Assembly (NCBI GenBank): GCA_047618505.1
Contig: JBLHLB010000011.1
Span: 1 to 35,162 of the forward strand
Direction of reading: 5' to 3'
Origin: JBLHLB01 sp047618505
Lineage (GTDB): Bacteria > Planctomycetota > UBA1135 > GCA-002686595
Length of the DNA stretch: 35,162 nt
Made by a program: the position numbers and the translations under genes. Shown here piece after piece: positions 1-7,828 of this stretch. Positions within the stretch are counted from its first letter, which is position 1, and each line of letters starts with the position of its first letter. Below the pieces are notes generated by a model, which was not told the origin of the DNA, did no database searches, and was given only the letters and a program-made list of their open reading frames with translations.

Positions 1-1728
1 GTGGGCCCCGGTGGAGAACTGGTGGCCGGTGCGAAGGTCGAGCTGCTGAAGGATGCCGGTGATGCAGAGGTCGGTGCGATGTTGATGATCATGGCCGGGA
101 CCAAGCGGGCCGAAGCCATTCGAACCCTTGAGACCAAGGAAGATGGGCTCTTCCGCTTCAGCCGACTCGAGCCGGGCAACCACTGGTCCGTACGCGTGTC
201 GCACCCCTCCTTTCAAGAACAACAGGTCGGCCCCATCGACGCCCCCGAAGAGGGCGGCGTGGAAGAGTTTATTCAGCTCACCGATGGCTTCGTAGTCTTC
301 GGTCGTGTGGTGGCGTCCGGCACCCAAATACCGATCGCGGGCGCGACCATTCTCCTGGAGAACCCCGCCGCTGCGTACATGCCTCGATTGCGCGCCACGA
401 TGAAGCCAGTGGAAACGGTAACCGACGAGAGTGGGTACTACGAGCTGCGCAACGTGTCTCCCCAGGGCAAGCTGCTGGCCTGCATGGCGAAGGGCTACGC
501 CACCCAGCTCAACCAGCGCGACACGTCCATGGCGGGTGCGACGGAGCGCCGCAAGCAGATCGACTTCGAACTCGAGGAAGGAATGATCATCGCCGGAACA
601 GTCACCGGCCCCGACGGCAAGGGCATTGAAGGCCTGCGCATCGATGGATTCGGCAGCAGTGAAAAGGGCAGCTCGCGTGGCGCCGGAGTTTCAGGATCCG
701 GCGGCGAGTTCCTGATCTCCGACGTCGGCGAGGGCCGCTACACCCTGCGTGTCGACGCCGGTGGCCTGGCGAAAAGGAACCTGCACTGTGATCAAGTCCA
801 AGCATCGGCTGGCGACCGCAACGTTGAGATTCGCCTCCAGGCCCAGGGTGGCCTGATGGGCATCGTGGCGGGAAGTGACGGTCCGCTTTCGCGCTTTACG
901 ATCACGATTCGTCGCGACCACGTGACCAACAAGGCCTTCGGGCAGATCGTGAAGAAACAGACCTTCCGCAGCAAGAACGGAGAGTTCAGGGTCGAGGGTC
1001 TCGACCAAGGTGTTTACGTCGTCCAGGCCGACGCCAGCGAGTACACCAGCAGCTTTAGCGAGAAGGTCACGATCGAACAGGGGCAGACGACGCCCGATGT
1101 TCGCGTGCAAATGACAGAAGGTGGCACGATCACCGGTCTGGTCCTTGATACCTACACGCAAGAACCAATCGCAGGGGCTCGAGTCACCACCTTCGACAAC
1201 AACCACATTTCCTCCGAGTTCACCGACCTCCTGGTGATGATGGCCCCCACAGGCCTCACAAAGTCAGAGACGACAACGGATTCCGAGGGACGCTTCGAAC
1301 TCCCTTTGATCCTCCCTGACAGCTATCAGGTGCGCGTCGAGCAGCGCGGCTACACGTCCTACACGACAAACGATGTCATGGTCCAAGAGGGTGCCCAGGT
1401 CGAGATCGGAAAGATCGTCCTCTCCAAGGGTGGCGTTATCCGCGGCACCGCATTCCTGGCCGATGGCCAGGTTGGCGCTGGCGTTGAAGTTGCCGTCGCG
1501 CCCGTCAACGGGGCCTTCGGAACCGGCGTCCGATCACGGGCCGATGCCCAGGGTAACTTCGTCCTGCAGAACATCCCCCCGGGGACCTACAAGCTCACCG
1601 GAGCCCGTTCTGCCACGGACACCGAAAGCCCCTTCATCAAGATTATCGATATGAAGAAGTCAGAGGTCGAGATCACGGTGATCGACGGCGAAGAACTGAG
1701 CGTCGACATTTACCTGGGCGGCCGATAG
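1..1728 (+). CDS. Carboxypeptidase-regulatory-like repeat protein (5'-truncated by window)
   Basis: The reading frame is open from the first base and begins in mid-domain with GPGGELVAGAKVELL, a typical first strand of a CarbR/CnaB-like beta-sandwich, so the true start lies upstream and the GTG at position 1 is not trusted. About six such domains follow, each opening with a G-x-V/I segment and a G-x-P-I-A/x-G-A motif: near residues 1, 97 (VVASGTQIPIAGATI), 197 (VTGPDGKGIEGLRI), 285, 378 (LDTYTQEPIAGARV) and 480. Most end in a Y-x-L/V-x-V strand. There is no catalytic peptidase domain. Family knowledge: these domains are structural or adhesive modules in exported proteins. The secretion signal would be in the missing N-terminus. 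It is followed after 40 bp by a gene of the same architecture, so the two may be co-transcribed. Substrate or partner unknown. Confidence 0.85.
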   Translation: MGPGGELVAGAKVELLKDAGDAEVGAMLMIMAGTKRAEAIRTLETKEDGLFRFSRLEPGNHWSVRVSHPSFQEQQVGPIDAPEEGGVEEFIQLTDGFVVFGRVVASGTQIPIAGATILLENPAAAYMPRLRATMKPVETVTDESGYYELRNVSPQGKLLACMAKGYATQLNQRDTSMAGATERRKQIDFELEEGMIIAGTVTGPDGKGIEGLRIDGFGSSEKGSSRGAGVSGSGGEFLISDVGEGRYTLRVDAGGLAKRNLHCDQVQASAGDRNVEIRLQAQGGLMGIVAGSDGPLSRFTITIRRDHVTNKAFGQIVKKQTFRSKNGEFRVEGLDQGVYVVQADASEYTSSFSEKVTIEQGQTTPDVRVQMTEGGTITGLVLDTYTQEPIAGARVTTFDNNHISSEFTDLLVMMAPTGLTKSETTTDSEGRFELPLILPDSYQVRVEQRGYTSYTTNDVMVQEGAQVEIGKIVLSKGGVIRGTAFLADGQVGAGVEVAVAPVNGAFGTGVRSRADAQGNFVLQNIPPGTYKLTGARSATDTESPFIKIIDMKKSEVEITVIDGEELSVDIYLGGR

Positions 1729-1768
1729 ACGCGGCGACGTCTCCCCGTCCCGTGCCTCTATCGCTTCA

Positions 1769-3733
1769 GTGACCCGTACTTCACTCACCCTGGGTGCCCT
1801 CTTCGTCCTTGCGGCGGGGGGGCTAGCCATTCTCGCGGGGATCTGGTCCCCGGGTCTTGGTGAAGTACAGGGCGCAACCCCTGCCCAGACAGAGGCAGCC
1901 GCGCGCCCCGGCGGTCACGCCTTCCCCACTGTGACTGCTTCCCCCCTCGAGTTGGACCTTGAGTTGGAAGAGGCCAGCCTGTCCCCCCAAGCTCCCCCGG
2001 CCGCGGAATCACTTAGTGGCGATGCCCGTCGTTCAGAAGGTCAGCGATCGGATCAACCGCTACGGGGTTCGCTCCCTGCTCGACTTCACGGTGCCATCCA
2101 GGGTCCCAACGGACCCGTACTCGGGGCTCAGGTGCAACTCTTGAGCAACGCCCAGGCTGACTCATTCGGGCTTCAGCTGCATAGCGTCAACAGCAATGTA
2201 GACGGCGGCTTCTCGCTCACTACGGGAGCAGAAGTGGATCTTGGTACGGACAGCCTGGTGGTCGAGGTCAGCTCCCGCGGATACGCCCCCCACAGGATTC
2301 GCATCAGGCGCCTGATCCCGGGCGAGTCGCGCAACCTGGGGACCATTCGCCTGAGCGCGGCGCGGGTTCTGGACATCGATGTCACAGACGTCGGTGGTCG
2401 CCCCTTGTCCGGTGCGAGCGTACAGGTGGAGCTAGCCAGCAACAGTGGCGGCAATAGCTTCCGGCACCAGGGGGAAAGCTCACAGGACGGCCGGGTACGC
2501 TTATCCGACGCCCCCTTGGGATTGCTACGCGTAGAGGTGCGGGCGCCAAACAACGGCACCCGTGTCCTCAACCATGAACACAACGGCAGCGGACGCCCGC
2601 TTCGCATCGCGATGGTCGCGGAGCGTCAACTAGCCCTTCGCGTGCGGGCGGCTGATGGCACGCCGATCGCCGCGGCAGAGGTGACTTTGACCGCCACGGA
2701 CGGGCGCCGCGAGACCTTCACCGAGGTCTCGGCGAGTGACGGGGCCGCGCTTTTCGAAGGGCTCGGCTCCGACCTCTTTGAGGCTCGTGTCGTTGCCACG
2801 GGCTATCGGACAGATACCCGTCGCGGACTGGTGTCCAACGGCCCAGAGGTGCTGGTGGAATTGCTCCCCTGGCCAGCAATTGAAGGCCGGGTCTTGACGA
2901 CTTCAGGTGAGCCCGCACCGAGCGGTACCGTTGCACGGGGTCTGATGAACATCTCGCGCACGACGCTTTTGAGAACGCGCGGTCCTGGGCAAGACGACCC
3001 CGTCGCAATTGACACGGACGGCAAGCTCCGCGTCCCCGACCTGCGCCCGGGGGAATACGTAGTACGCGTGGACGCCCCTGGCTATGCGCCCGCCTTCTCC
3101 GAACCGGTTCGCGTAGCCCTGAACGAAACACCCTCTGTTGGAACGCTGTTCCTCCAGAAAGGCAGTGCACTGGAGCTTCGAATCCAGGCCGGGCGCGACT
3201 CCACCCCCGTGCCGGGAGCCCGTGTGGAATTGCACGCCGAAGCACCGGCCACGGCTTCGCTCTACAACGAACTACCGGCCTATGCAGCGGCAATCCTGGC
3301 CAGCGCAACCAGCGACGAATCAGGCCGCGTCCGTTTCGAGAATCTGTCAGCCGGTCAGTACTACGCCCTGGTGCGTTCGGCCGCCTACCAGGCACATCAA
3401 ACCTCGCCCTTCCAGGTGACACAGGGCCATACAGCGAAGCCTGCACCGCTCAAGTTGACGCCCGGAGTCGTCCTGCGCGGAACCCTGCGCCACGCCGGCG
3501 GAAGCCCCGCCGTCAACGCCGTAGTGGTCCTCCGCGGCGCCCGCATTGAGACACCGGTGCAACTCACCACAGACGCCCTAGGCGCCTTCGAAAGTCCCCC
3601 CTTGCCCCCGGGATCCTGGGACGTGACTGCGCGGACCGTAAGCGCCAGCCGCGGTGCTAAAGCAATCGAGCGGACCGTCGTCCTGAGTGCAACCCGGGAC
3701 GCCGATCCGCTCGAGATAATCCTTACGGACTAG
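1769..3733 (+). CDS. Exported carboxypeptidase-regulatory-like repeat protein
   Basis: The 654-residue product starts at GTG 1769 with a short basic N-terminus and a hydrophobic segment (LTLGALFVLAAGGLAILAG, about residues 6-24) that can act as signal peptide or membrane anchor. A low-complexity Pro/Ala/Ser linker follows to about residue 100. The rest is a chain of about six beta-sandwich repeats starting near residues 105, 200, 288, 368, 466 and 565, with motifs such as GPVLGAQVQL, GRPLSGASVQV and STPVPGARVEL. No catalytic motif is visible. No convincing Shine-Dalgarno precedes the GTG, so the start is chosen because it places the hydrophobic segment correctly. It lies 40 bp after a similar gene, suggesting a tandem pair, and ends 25 bp from the convergent Kelch gene. 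Function unknown beyond an envelope or extracellular structural role. Confidence 0.85.
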   Translation: MTRTSLTLGALFVLAAGGLAILAGIWSPGLGEVQGATPAQTEAAARPGGHAFPTVTASPLELDLELEEASLSPQAPPAAESLSGDARRSEGQRSDQPLRGSLPARLHGAIQGPNGPVLGAQVQLLSNAQADSFGLQLHSVNSNVDGGFSLTTGAEVDLGTDSLVVEVSSRGYAPHRIRIRRLIPGESRNLGTIRLSAARVLDIDVTDVGGRPLSGASVQVELASNSGGNSFRHQGESSQDGRVRLSDAPLGLLRVEVRAPNNGTRVLNHEHNGSGRPLRIAMVAERQLALRVRAADGTPIAAAEVTLTATDGRRETFTEVSASDGAALFEGLGSDLFEARVVATGYRTDTRRGLVSNGPEVLVELLPWPAIEGRVLTTSGEPAPSGTVARGLMNISRTTLLRTRGPGQDDPVAIDTDGKLRVPDLRPGEYVVRVDAPGYAPAFSEPVRVALNETPSVGTLFLQKGSALELRIQAGRDSTPVPGARVELHAEAPATASLYNELPAYAAAILASATSDESGRVRFENLSAGQYYALVRSAAYQAHQTSPFQVTQGHTAKPAPLKLTPGVVLRGTLRHAGGSPAVNAVVVLRGARIETPVQLTTDALGAFESPPLPPGSWDVTARTVSASRGAKAIERTVVLSATRDADPLEIILTD

Positions 3734-3758
3734 TCGGTCGGTCAGTGGAAGGACTCCG

Positions 3759-5294
3759 CTAGCGCACGAAGAGCTCGACGTCCGTCGTACCGTTGACGCC
3801 CGCACCGAGTGTCATGACGCGGGTACCGTCACCGACGCTTGCCGCCAGGGAGAGAGGGTGGCCGGTAATCGCAAGGCCAACGACGCTCCAGGCTCCGCCC
3901 GTGACCGTCGTGCGCTCAACGTCCAGGACCGGGATACCCGTCAGCGTCGCGAGATCGATTGTTTCGAGCCCCTGCAGCAGCAGTACGTCGCCCGCGACCT
4001 CGACCAATTGCCCGTAGACGCGCGGGCGAGAAAGGCTCGCGACCTGGGACCAGCTGTCCCCGGAAGTGTTGTAGATCCAGACGTCGGTAAGCGGACTGAA
4101 TGTCTGGGAAAGGAGGTCCCCGTCGGATCCGCCGGCGACCATGACGTTTCCGTTTGAGAGCGTCACCTGCGGGTGAGCCAGACGGCCACCGCTAAAGTTG
4201 CCCGCGTTCTGGAAGCTGTTCGACGTCGGGTTGAATAGGCGTGCATCGTCCGAGATGCTCGGCACCGGAATCCCGAAGACGAAGGCAACTTCAATGCCGC
4301 CCGTGACAAGGACAAGGCCATTGTTCAGGAGCGATGCGGCGTGCACTGCGCGCGAATTCGGGAGGCTTCCCACGTTCGACCACAGGTTGCTGCTAGGGTC
4401 GTAGACCTCGGCGGTCTTGCTGACAGCAGCGAGGGCAGCCAAGGGATCGTCAAAGTCGAAGTTGTTCGTTCCGCCGACTACAAGCACGCGCCCGTCCTGG
4501 AGCAGCGTTGCCGTGTGTTGCGTCCGAGCTTCACTCATCGAATCGGTCGCTGTCACCGCGCCGGTCAGCGGGTCATAGAGATCGCAACTCGCGGTGATGA
4601 TGTTGCTCGAGTTGCCGCCACCAACAATCAATACGCGACCATCCTGGAGCAGCGTCGCCGAATGGGCAGCGCGCACCTGGGTCATTGTTCCGGACACCGT
4701 AGTCCAGGTCCCTGTTTGCGGGTCCCAGGTCTCAAGGGAGTTCGTCGCGTTCGTACCGGTGCCACCTGAAAAGGTGCCGCCGGCGCGCAGGACACGACCA
4801 TCGTTCTGGACCGTCATCGTGTGACCTACCCAGGCCTGGGTAGGCGGCGCGATAGTCGTCGTCGAGGTCCCGCTGGCCCCAAGAACCATTGCGGTCGGGT
4901 TGGAGATATCGTCGACCTTAAAGGGGTTGCCGGGATAGGTCACGAACTGCGCGTAGACACCCAGACCCTGGAGGGAGGGATCATTCGGCAGACCGTAGGA
5001 CTGCGCGCCCGCCCCCGAACCGTTCAGGAATCCAGCGCTCCAGAGGGGGTACTGGTCAAAGCCGACGGAAAGCACGCGGGTATCGCCAGGATTCAGGAGC
5101 GACAGGGGCGTAGGTCCCGGGGTCAGCGAGGGAATCAGGATCCAGAACTCGCCAGGATCACCTTGGAGCGTGTAATCGGCGCTAGCGCCGAGGACGCCCC
5201 CAGACTCGGTCAAAGTCTGGGCCGTAGACAGGGGGGCGAGGGTGGCCGCCGCAAGGGCGAAGGCAGCGGCAACGGAGACGCGGTTGGCTTTCAA
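3759..5294 (-). CDS. Secreted Kelch / galactose-oxidase-like beta-propeller protein
   Basis: The C-terminal two thirds carry about six Kelch-type repeats of the form H-x-A-T-L-L-x-D-G-R-V-L-V-x-G-G (HSATLLQDGRVLIVGG, HTATLLQDGRVLVVGG, HAASLLNNGLVLVTGG and weaker copies), separated by W-x-x-V and Y-D-P-x-T segments. This predicts one beta-propeller. The N-terminus is a signal peptide (KANRVSVAAAFALAAATLAPLSTAQ), so the protein is exported. The start is TTG 5294 because a GGAG box at 5301-5304 sits six bases upstream and the signal peptide then begins at once; an in-frame ATG at 5381 would add 29 unlikely residues and overlap the divergent gene. Product 511 residues. No galactose-oxidase copper ligands could be assigned, so enzyme activity is not claimed; binding or structural roles are equally possible. 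Confidence 0.85.
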   Translation of the reverse strand: MKANRVSVAAAFALAAATLAPLSTAQTLTESGGVLGASADYTLQGDPGEFWILIPSLTPGPTPLSLLNPGDTRVLSVGFDQYPLWSAGFLNGSGAGAQSYGLPNDPSLQGLGVYAQFVTYPGNPFKVDDISNPTAMVLGASGTSTTTIAPPTQAWVGHTMTVQNDGRVLRAGGTFSGGTGTNATNSLETWDPQTGTWTTVSGTMTQVRAAHSATLLQDGRVLIVGGGNSSNIITASCDLYDPLTGAVTATDSMSEARTQHTATLLQDGRVLVVGGTNNFDFDDPLAALAAVSKTAEVYDPSSNLWSNVGSLPNSRAVHAASLLNNGLVLVTGGIEVAFVFGIPVPSISDDARLFNPTSNSFQNAGNFSGGRLAHPQVTLSNGNVMVAGGSDGDLLSQTFSPLTDVWIYNTSGDSWSQVASLSRPRVYGQLVEVAGDVLLLQGLETIDLATLTGIPVLDVERTTVTGGAWSVVGLAITGHPLSLAASVGDGTRVMTLGAGVNGTTDVELFVR

Positions 5295-5300
5295 GGTGAA

Positions 5301-5304
5301 CTCC
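5301..5304 (-). promoter_or_regulatory. Ribosome binding site deciding the TTG start of the Kelch gene
   Basis: GGAG on the minus strand, six bases before TTG 5294. It is the best-placed Shine-Dalgarno match here and favours the TTG over the upstream in-frame ATG. Confidence 0.6.
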
Positions 5305-5370
5305 AGGGGGAATTGGGGGGTCAGGAGTCTTGAGTATACGCTGGCCTGGAATTGCGCGGGGGCTAGAACC

Positions 5371-6225
5371 ATGGGTGCCACCCCGCCAGCCCCTCACTCC
5401 ACCGTGACTGACTCTTCCCAACCCCCCCCCGAAGGTGCTCCTGCGCCGTCACCGCCTCCCTTCCGTGCGGAGGACTGGAGTGCCTTCCTTTCGGACGCCC
5501 TAGGGCTCCCGGTGGAAGTAAGCTACGGAAAGGCCAGACGTCAGGTTTTGGTGGCAAAGCCCCTGGGTGTCGGTTGGTCTCTACGGCTCAACCACGGCTT
5601 TTCCGGAGCACCACAGGAAGTACGCGATGCTGTTGCTGCTTGGATGAAGAACGGGCGCCGCGCCCGGCGCGCCTCCAGCGTTCTAGACGAGTGGATCCAG
5701 GAGCTCGGTCGACGCCTGGGGAAAACACCCAGGAACTTGCCACCCCTCTGTCCCGCGGGAAAAGTTCACGACCTGACGGAACTCTTTACGGCGGTCCTGG
5801 AGCAGGACTTGGACCCGGAGGAGCGAGCACGTCTGTCCTCCCCCAGCCTCACCTGGGGGCGCTTGACACGACAGGCGCGGCGCTCGCTTCAACTGGGTAG
5901 TTACGACTCGGAACTAGGCTTGATTCGCATCCATCCCATCTTGGATCAGGACGGGGTTCCGGACTGGTTTGTGCGCTTCGTGCTTTTCCACGAAGTCCTT
6001 CACGCCCTCTATCCGCCGCGATCGAGTACGGGCAAACGCAAGCTGCATCACCCGCCCGAGTTCCTCGCGCGGGAGGAACTGCATCCGGATCACGGACGGG
6101 CAAACAAGTGGCAGGCGGAAACGATTGCAGCTCTGCTGCGCTCCCTGCGAACCGGGCGACCACTCGGTCGCAGGCACAAACGGGCGAGCACCAAAAATCT
6201 ACTGCAACGATTCCTGTTTGATTGA
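5371..6225 (+). CDS. SprT-like / YgjP-like zinc metallopeptidase domain protein
   Basis: The 284-residue product has a Pro-rich N-terminus (about residues 1-30) and a C-terminal zinc-peptidase segment: FVLFHEVLHALYPP gives the HExxH motif (about residues 205-209), and KLHHPPEF about 20 residues later offers a third histidine ligand, followed by a HPDHGRANKW segment. This matches SprT-like or M48/YgjP-like predicted peptidases. There is no signal peptide or membrane segment, so it should be cytoplasmic. ATG 5371 is chosen, with a G-rich stretch just upstream, because the longer in-frame reading from 5242 overlaps the Kelch gene start. The two starts are only 76 bp apart and divergent. A GC-rich inverted repeat follows the stop. 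Substrate unknown; a DNA-protein-crosslink protease role would be extrapolation from eukaryotic Spartan. Confidence 0.75.
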   Translation: MGATPPAPHSTVTDSSQPPPEGAPAPSPPPFRAEDWSAFLSDALGLPVEVSYGKARRQVLVAKPLGVGWSLRLNHGFSGAPQEVRDAVAAWMKNGRRARRASSVLDEWIQELGRRLGKTPRNLPPLCPAGKVHDLTELFTAVLEQDLDPEERARLSSPSLTWGRLTRQARRSLQLGSYDSELGLIRIHPILDQDGVPDWFVRFVLFHEVLHALYPPRSSTGKRKLHHPPEFLAREELHPDHGRANKWQAETIAALLRSLRTGRPLGRRHKRASTKNLLQRFLFD

Positions 6226-6237
6226 GCGTCAGGTTAA

Positions 6238-6260
6238 GCCCCCAGCCTGACCCCGGGGGC
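6238..6260 (+). terminator. GC-rich inverted repeat after the SprT-like gene
   Basis: A six-base arm GCCCCC (6238-6243) pairs with GGGGGC (6255-6260) 13 bp after the stop codon. There is no following T run, so this is only a candidate terminator. The remainder up to 6409 (about 150 bp) shows no supported gene. Confidence 0.35.
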
Positions 6261-6409
6261 GCGAGAGGAGCTCGCCTCGACCATTCAAAGCGAGCGCTTC
6301 TTCTCGGCCTCCGCTGCGCTGCTACGCCAGGTTTGCCAGCACGGACAGGCCTTGATCCGAAAGTTGGATCGCCCACCCTGCAAGCCAGTTCAACGCCGGC
6401 CAAGACTGC

Positions 6410-7132
6410 TCAGGCCGAGGGCTCTGCATCAACGCCGGTGACGCAAGTGCCGAGCACATTGCCGCCCATGCTTTCCAGCATGGAGTAGGCCTCTTCAACC
6501 AGCTGCTTGGGAGTCTTGCCGAGACGCAGGACGAGCACGATGCCATCGACGATCGCGCCGAAGACACTCGGATGATTCACCGCCAGTACAGAAGGTGAGT
6601 CGATCAACACGAAGTCGTAGCGCCGCTTCAGTGCGTTCAAGACGGCACGCACTCGATCGACGTTCAGAACTTCGGCGGGATTGTCCGGACGACGACCCGC
6701 TCCCATCACATCGAAACGCTCAACGGATGTGGAGCGAATGGCCTGGTCCATGGTCAAACGGCCGGACAGCAAGTCGCTGAATCCCAAGCGTCGAGGCAAT
6801 CCCACATAGCGCTCCACCGAGGGATTGCGGAAATCGCCATCAACAACGAGCACGCGCAGGTGCGGTAACTCCGCCATGGCCAACCCAAGGTTTAGGGAGG
6901 CCACTGACTTGCCCTCCCCTTCCACAGCGCTGGTCAGCAACACAGACCTCGCTGCCCCATCTGGATTCAGGGCCTGGATCGAATTCCGCAGGCGCCGAAA
7001 CTGCTCCGCCACCGTGGAGTGGGGATCTTGAACCATGACCAGCTCCTCACTGCGAATGGGGACCTCACGGCCCTCACCGGGCGGTGCGGGTTCAAGCTCG
7101 TCGACGTTTGTACGTGTGCCAAAAAGAGACAT
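6410..7132 (-). CDS. CpsD/CapB-type P-loop tyrosine kinase-like ATPase, lacking a tyrosine tail
   Basis: A 240-residue BY-kinase catalytic domain. An AEQFRRLRNSIQ helix (about residues 42-53) matches the activator-binding E-x-x-R-x-x-R-x-N region of Wzc/CapB. Walker A is SAVEGEGKS (K75, S76), Walker A' is VLVVDGDF (D98, D100) and Walker B is FVLIDSP (D178). Family role: autophosphorylating kinases that control polysaccharide synthesis and export with a Wzz-type membrane partner. Two oddities: the protein ends at residue 240 with a single late tyrosine (Y216) and no tyrosine cluster, and no Wzz, glycosyltransferase or exporter lies nearby. It may be an orphan kinase or only an ATPase. ATG 7132 is preferred, with an AGG about eight bases upstream; an in-frame extension to 7366 would overlap the divergent acetyltransferase. 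Confidence 0.85.
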   Translation of the reverse strand: MSLFGTRTNVDELEPAPPGEGREVPIRSEELVMVQDPHSTVAEQFRRLRNSIQALNPDGAARSVLLTSAVEGEGKSVASLNLGLAMAELPHLRVLVVDGDFRNPSVERYVGLPRRLGFSDLLSGRLTMDQAIRSTSVERFDVMGAGRRPDNPAEVLNVDRVRAVLNALKRRYDFVLIDSPSVLAVNHPSVFGAIVDGIVLVLRLGKTPKQLVEEAYSMLESMGGNVLGTCVTGVDAEPSA

Positions 7133-7164
7133 AGGAATACCTGTGCGGGGGACGCAGTCATCAT

Positions 7165-7183
7165 CCTGATCGTCCCTATCAGG
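7165..7183. promoter_or_regulatory. Inverted repeat in the divergent spacer between kinase-like gene and GNAT gene
   Basis: Perfect six-base arms CCTGAT (7165-7170) and ATCAGG (7178-7183) with a seven-base spacer, within the 129-bp region holding both divergent starts. It could be an operator; no regulator is encoded next to it. Confidence 0.25.
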
Positions 7184-7261
7184 TCCAGAAACAAGCCCCA
7201 GGAGACGGATGATTCCTAGTTGCCGCCTAGAATCCCACCAGAAAGAGGCCCTCGGGACGCC

Positions 7262-7789
7262 ATGACGACATTTCACCACCCCACAAGCGAGGTCATTCGC
7301 GATGCGACAAAGAGCGATCTCCCACGCATCAACGAGATCTTCAACTGGACCATCGTTGGCCAGCACGTGTCCTTCGATACCGAGCCCTGGTCCCCGGAAA
7401 AGCGCCGAGAATGGTGGGAGCAGCGCGACCCAGAACTGCGCTGCCTCGTGCTCGAAGGTTCAGGGGGCCAGGTTATTGGGGTGACCTATTCGAGCTGGTT
7501 TCGCCCCAAGGTTGCCTACCGCAGTAGTGTCGAAACGACGATCGTCATGGACGCCGAAATTCGCGGTCGAGGACTGGGCAAGCGACTGCTCGCGGCACTC
7601 CTAGCAGGCCTACGCCAACAGGGTCTACACCGGGCGGTCGCCATGGTGGCCCTGCCAAACGATGCTTCGGTTGCATTGCACCGCAGAGCCGGCTATCGCG
7701 AAGTGGGACGACTCAGCGAGATCGGCACGAAGCTCGGCAGAAAGTGGGACACGCTGATCTTCGAGTGCGCCCTGGACAAGGCGCATTGA
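7262..7789 (+). CDS. GNAT acetyltransferase, phosphinothricin/methionine-sulfone N-acetyltransferase-like
   Basis: A 175-residue single GNAT domain. It opens with VIRDATKSDLPRINEIFNW, followed by SFDTEPWSPEKRREW, an order typical of the PAT/MddA subgroup that N-acetylates phosphinothricin, methionine sulfone or sulfoximine. Motif A with the acetyl-CoA pyrophosphate loop is RGRGLGKRLL (about residues 105-114). The C-terminal ASVALHRRAGYREVGRLSEIGTKLGRKWD also follows the subgroup pattern closely. The enzyme should be cytosolic. ATG 7262 is used; an in-frame TTG at 7220 is possible but would add 14 residues ahead of the conserved start. It diverges from the kinase-like gene and converges on the HEAT-like gene 40 bp away. 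The subgroup call is firm; the natural substrate is inference. Confidence 0.85.
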   Translation: MTTFHHPTSEVIRDATKSDLPRINEIFNWTIVGQHVSFDTEPWSPEKRREWWEQRDPELRCLVLEGSGGQVIGVTYSSWFRPKVAYRSSVETTIVMDAEIRGRGLGKRLLAALLAGLRQQGLHRAVAMVALPNDASVALHRRAGYREVGRLSEIGTKLGRKWDTLIFECALDKAH

Positions 7790-7828
7790 TGCAGCACTAG
7801 TGGTGTGCGGCTGTTCTTGAACGGGCTG

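Noticed and set aside
2718..3446. 242-codon minus-strand reading frame
   Set aside because: Antisense to the CarbR protein gene; Arg/Pro-rich translation without recognisable features.
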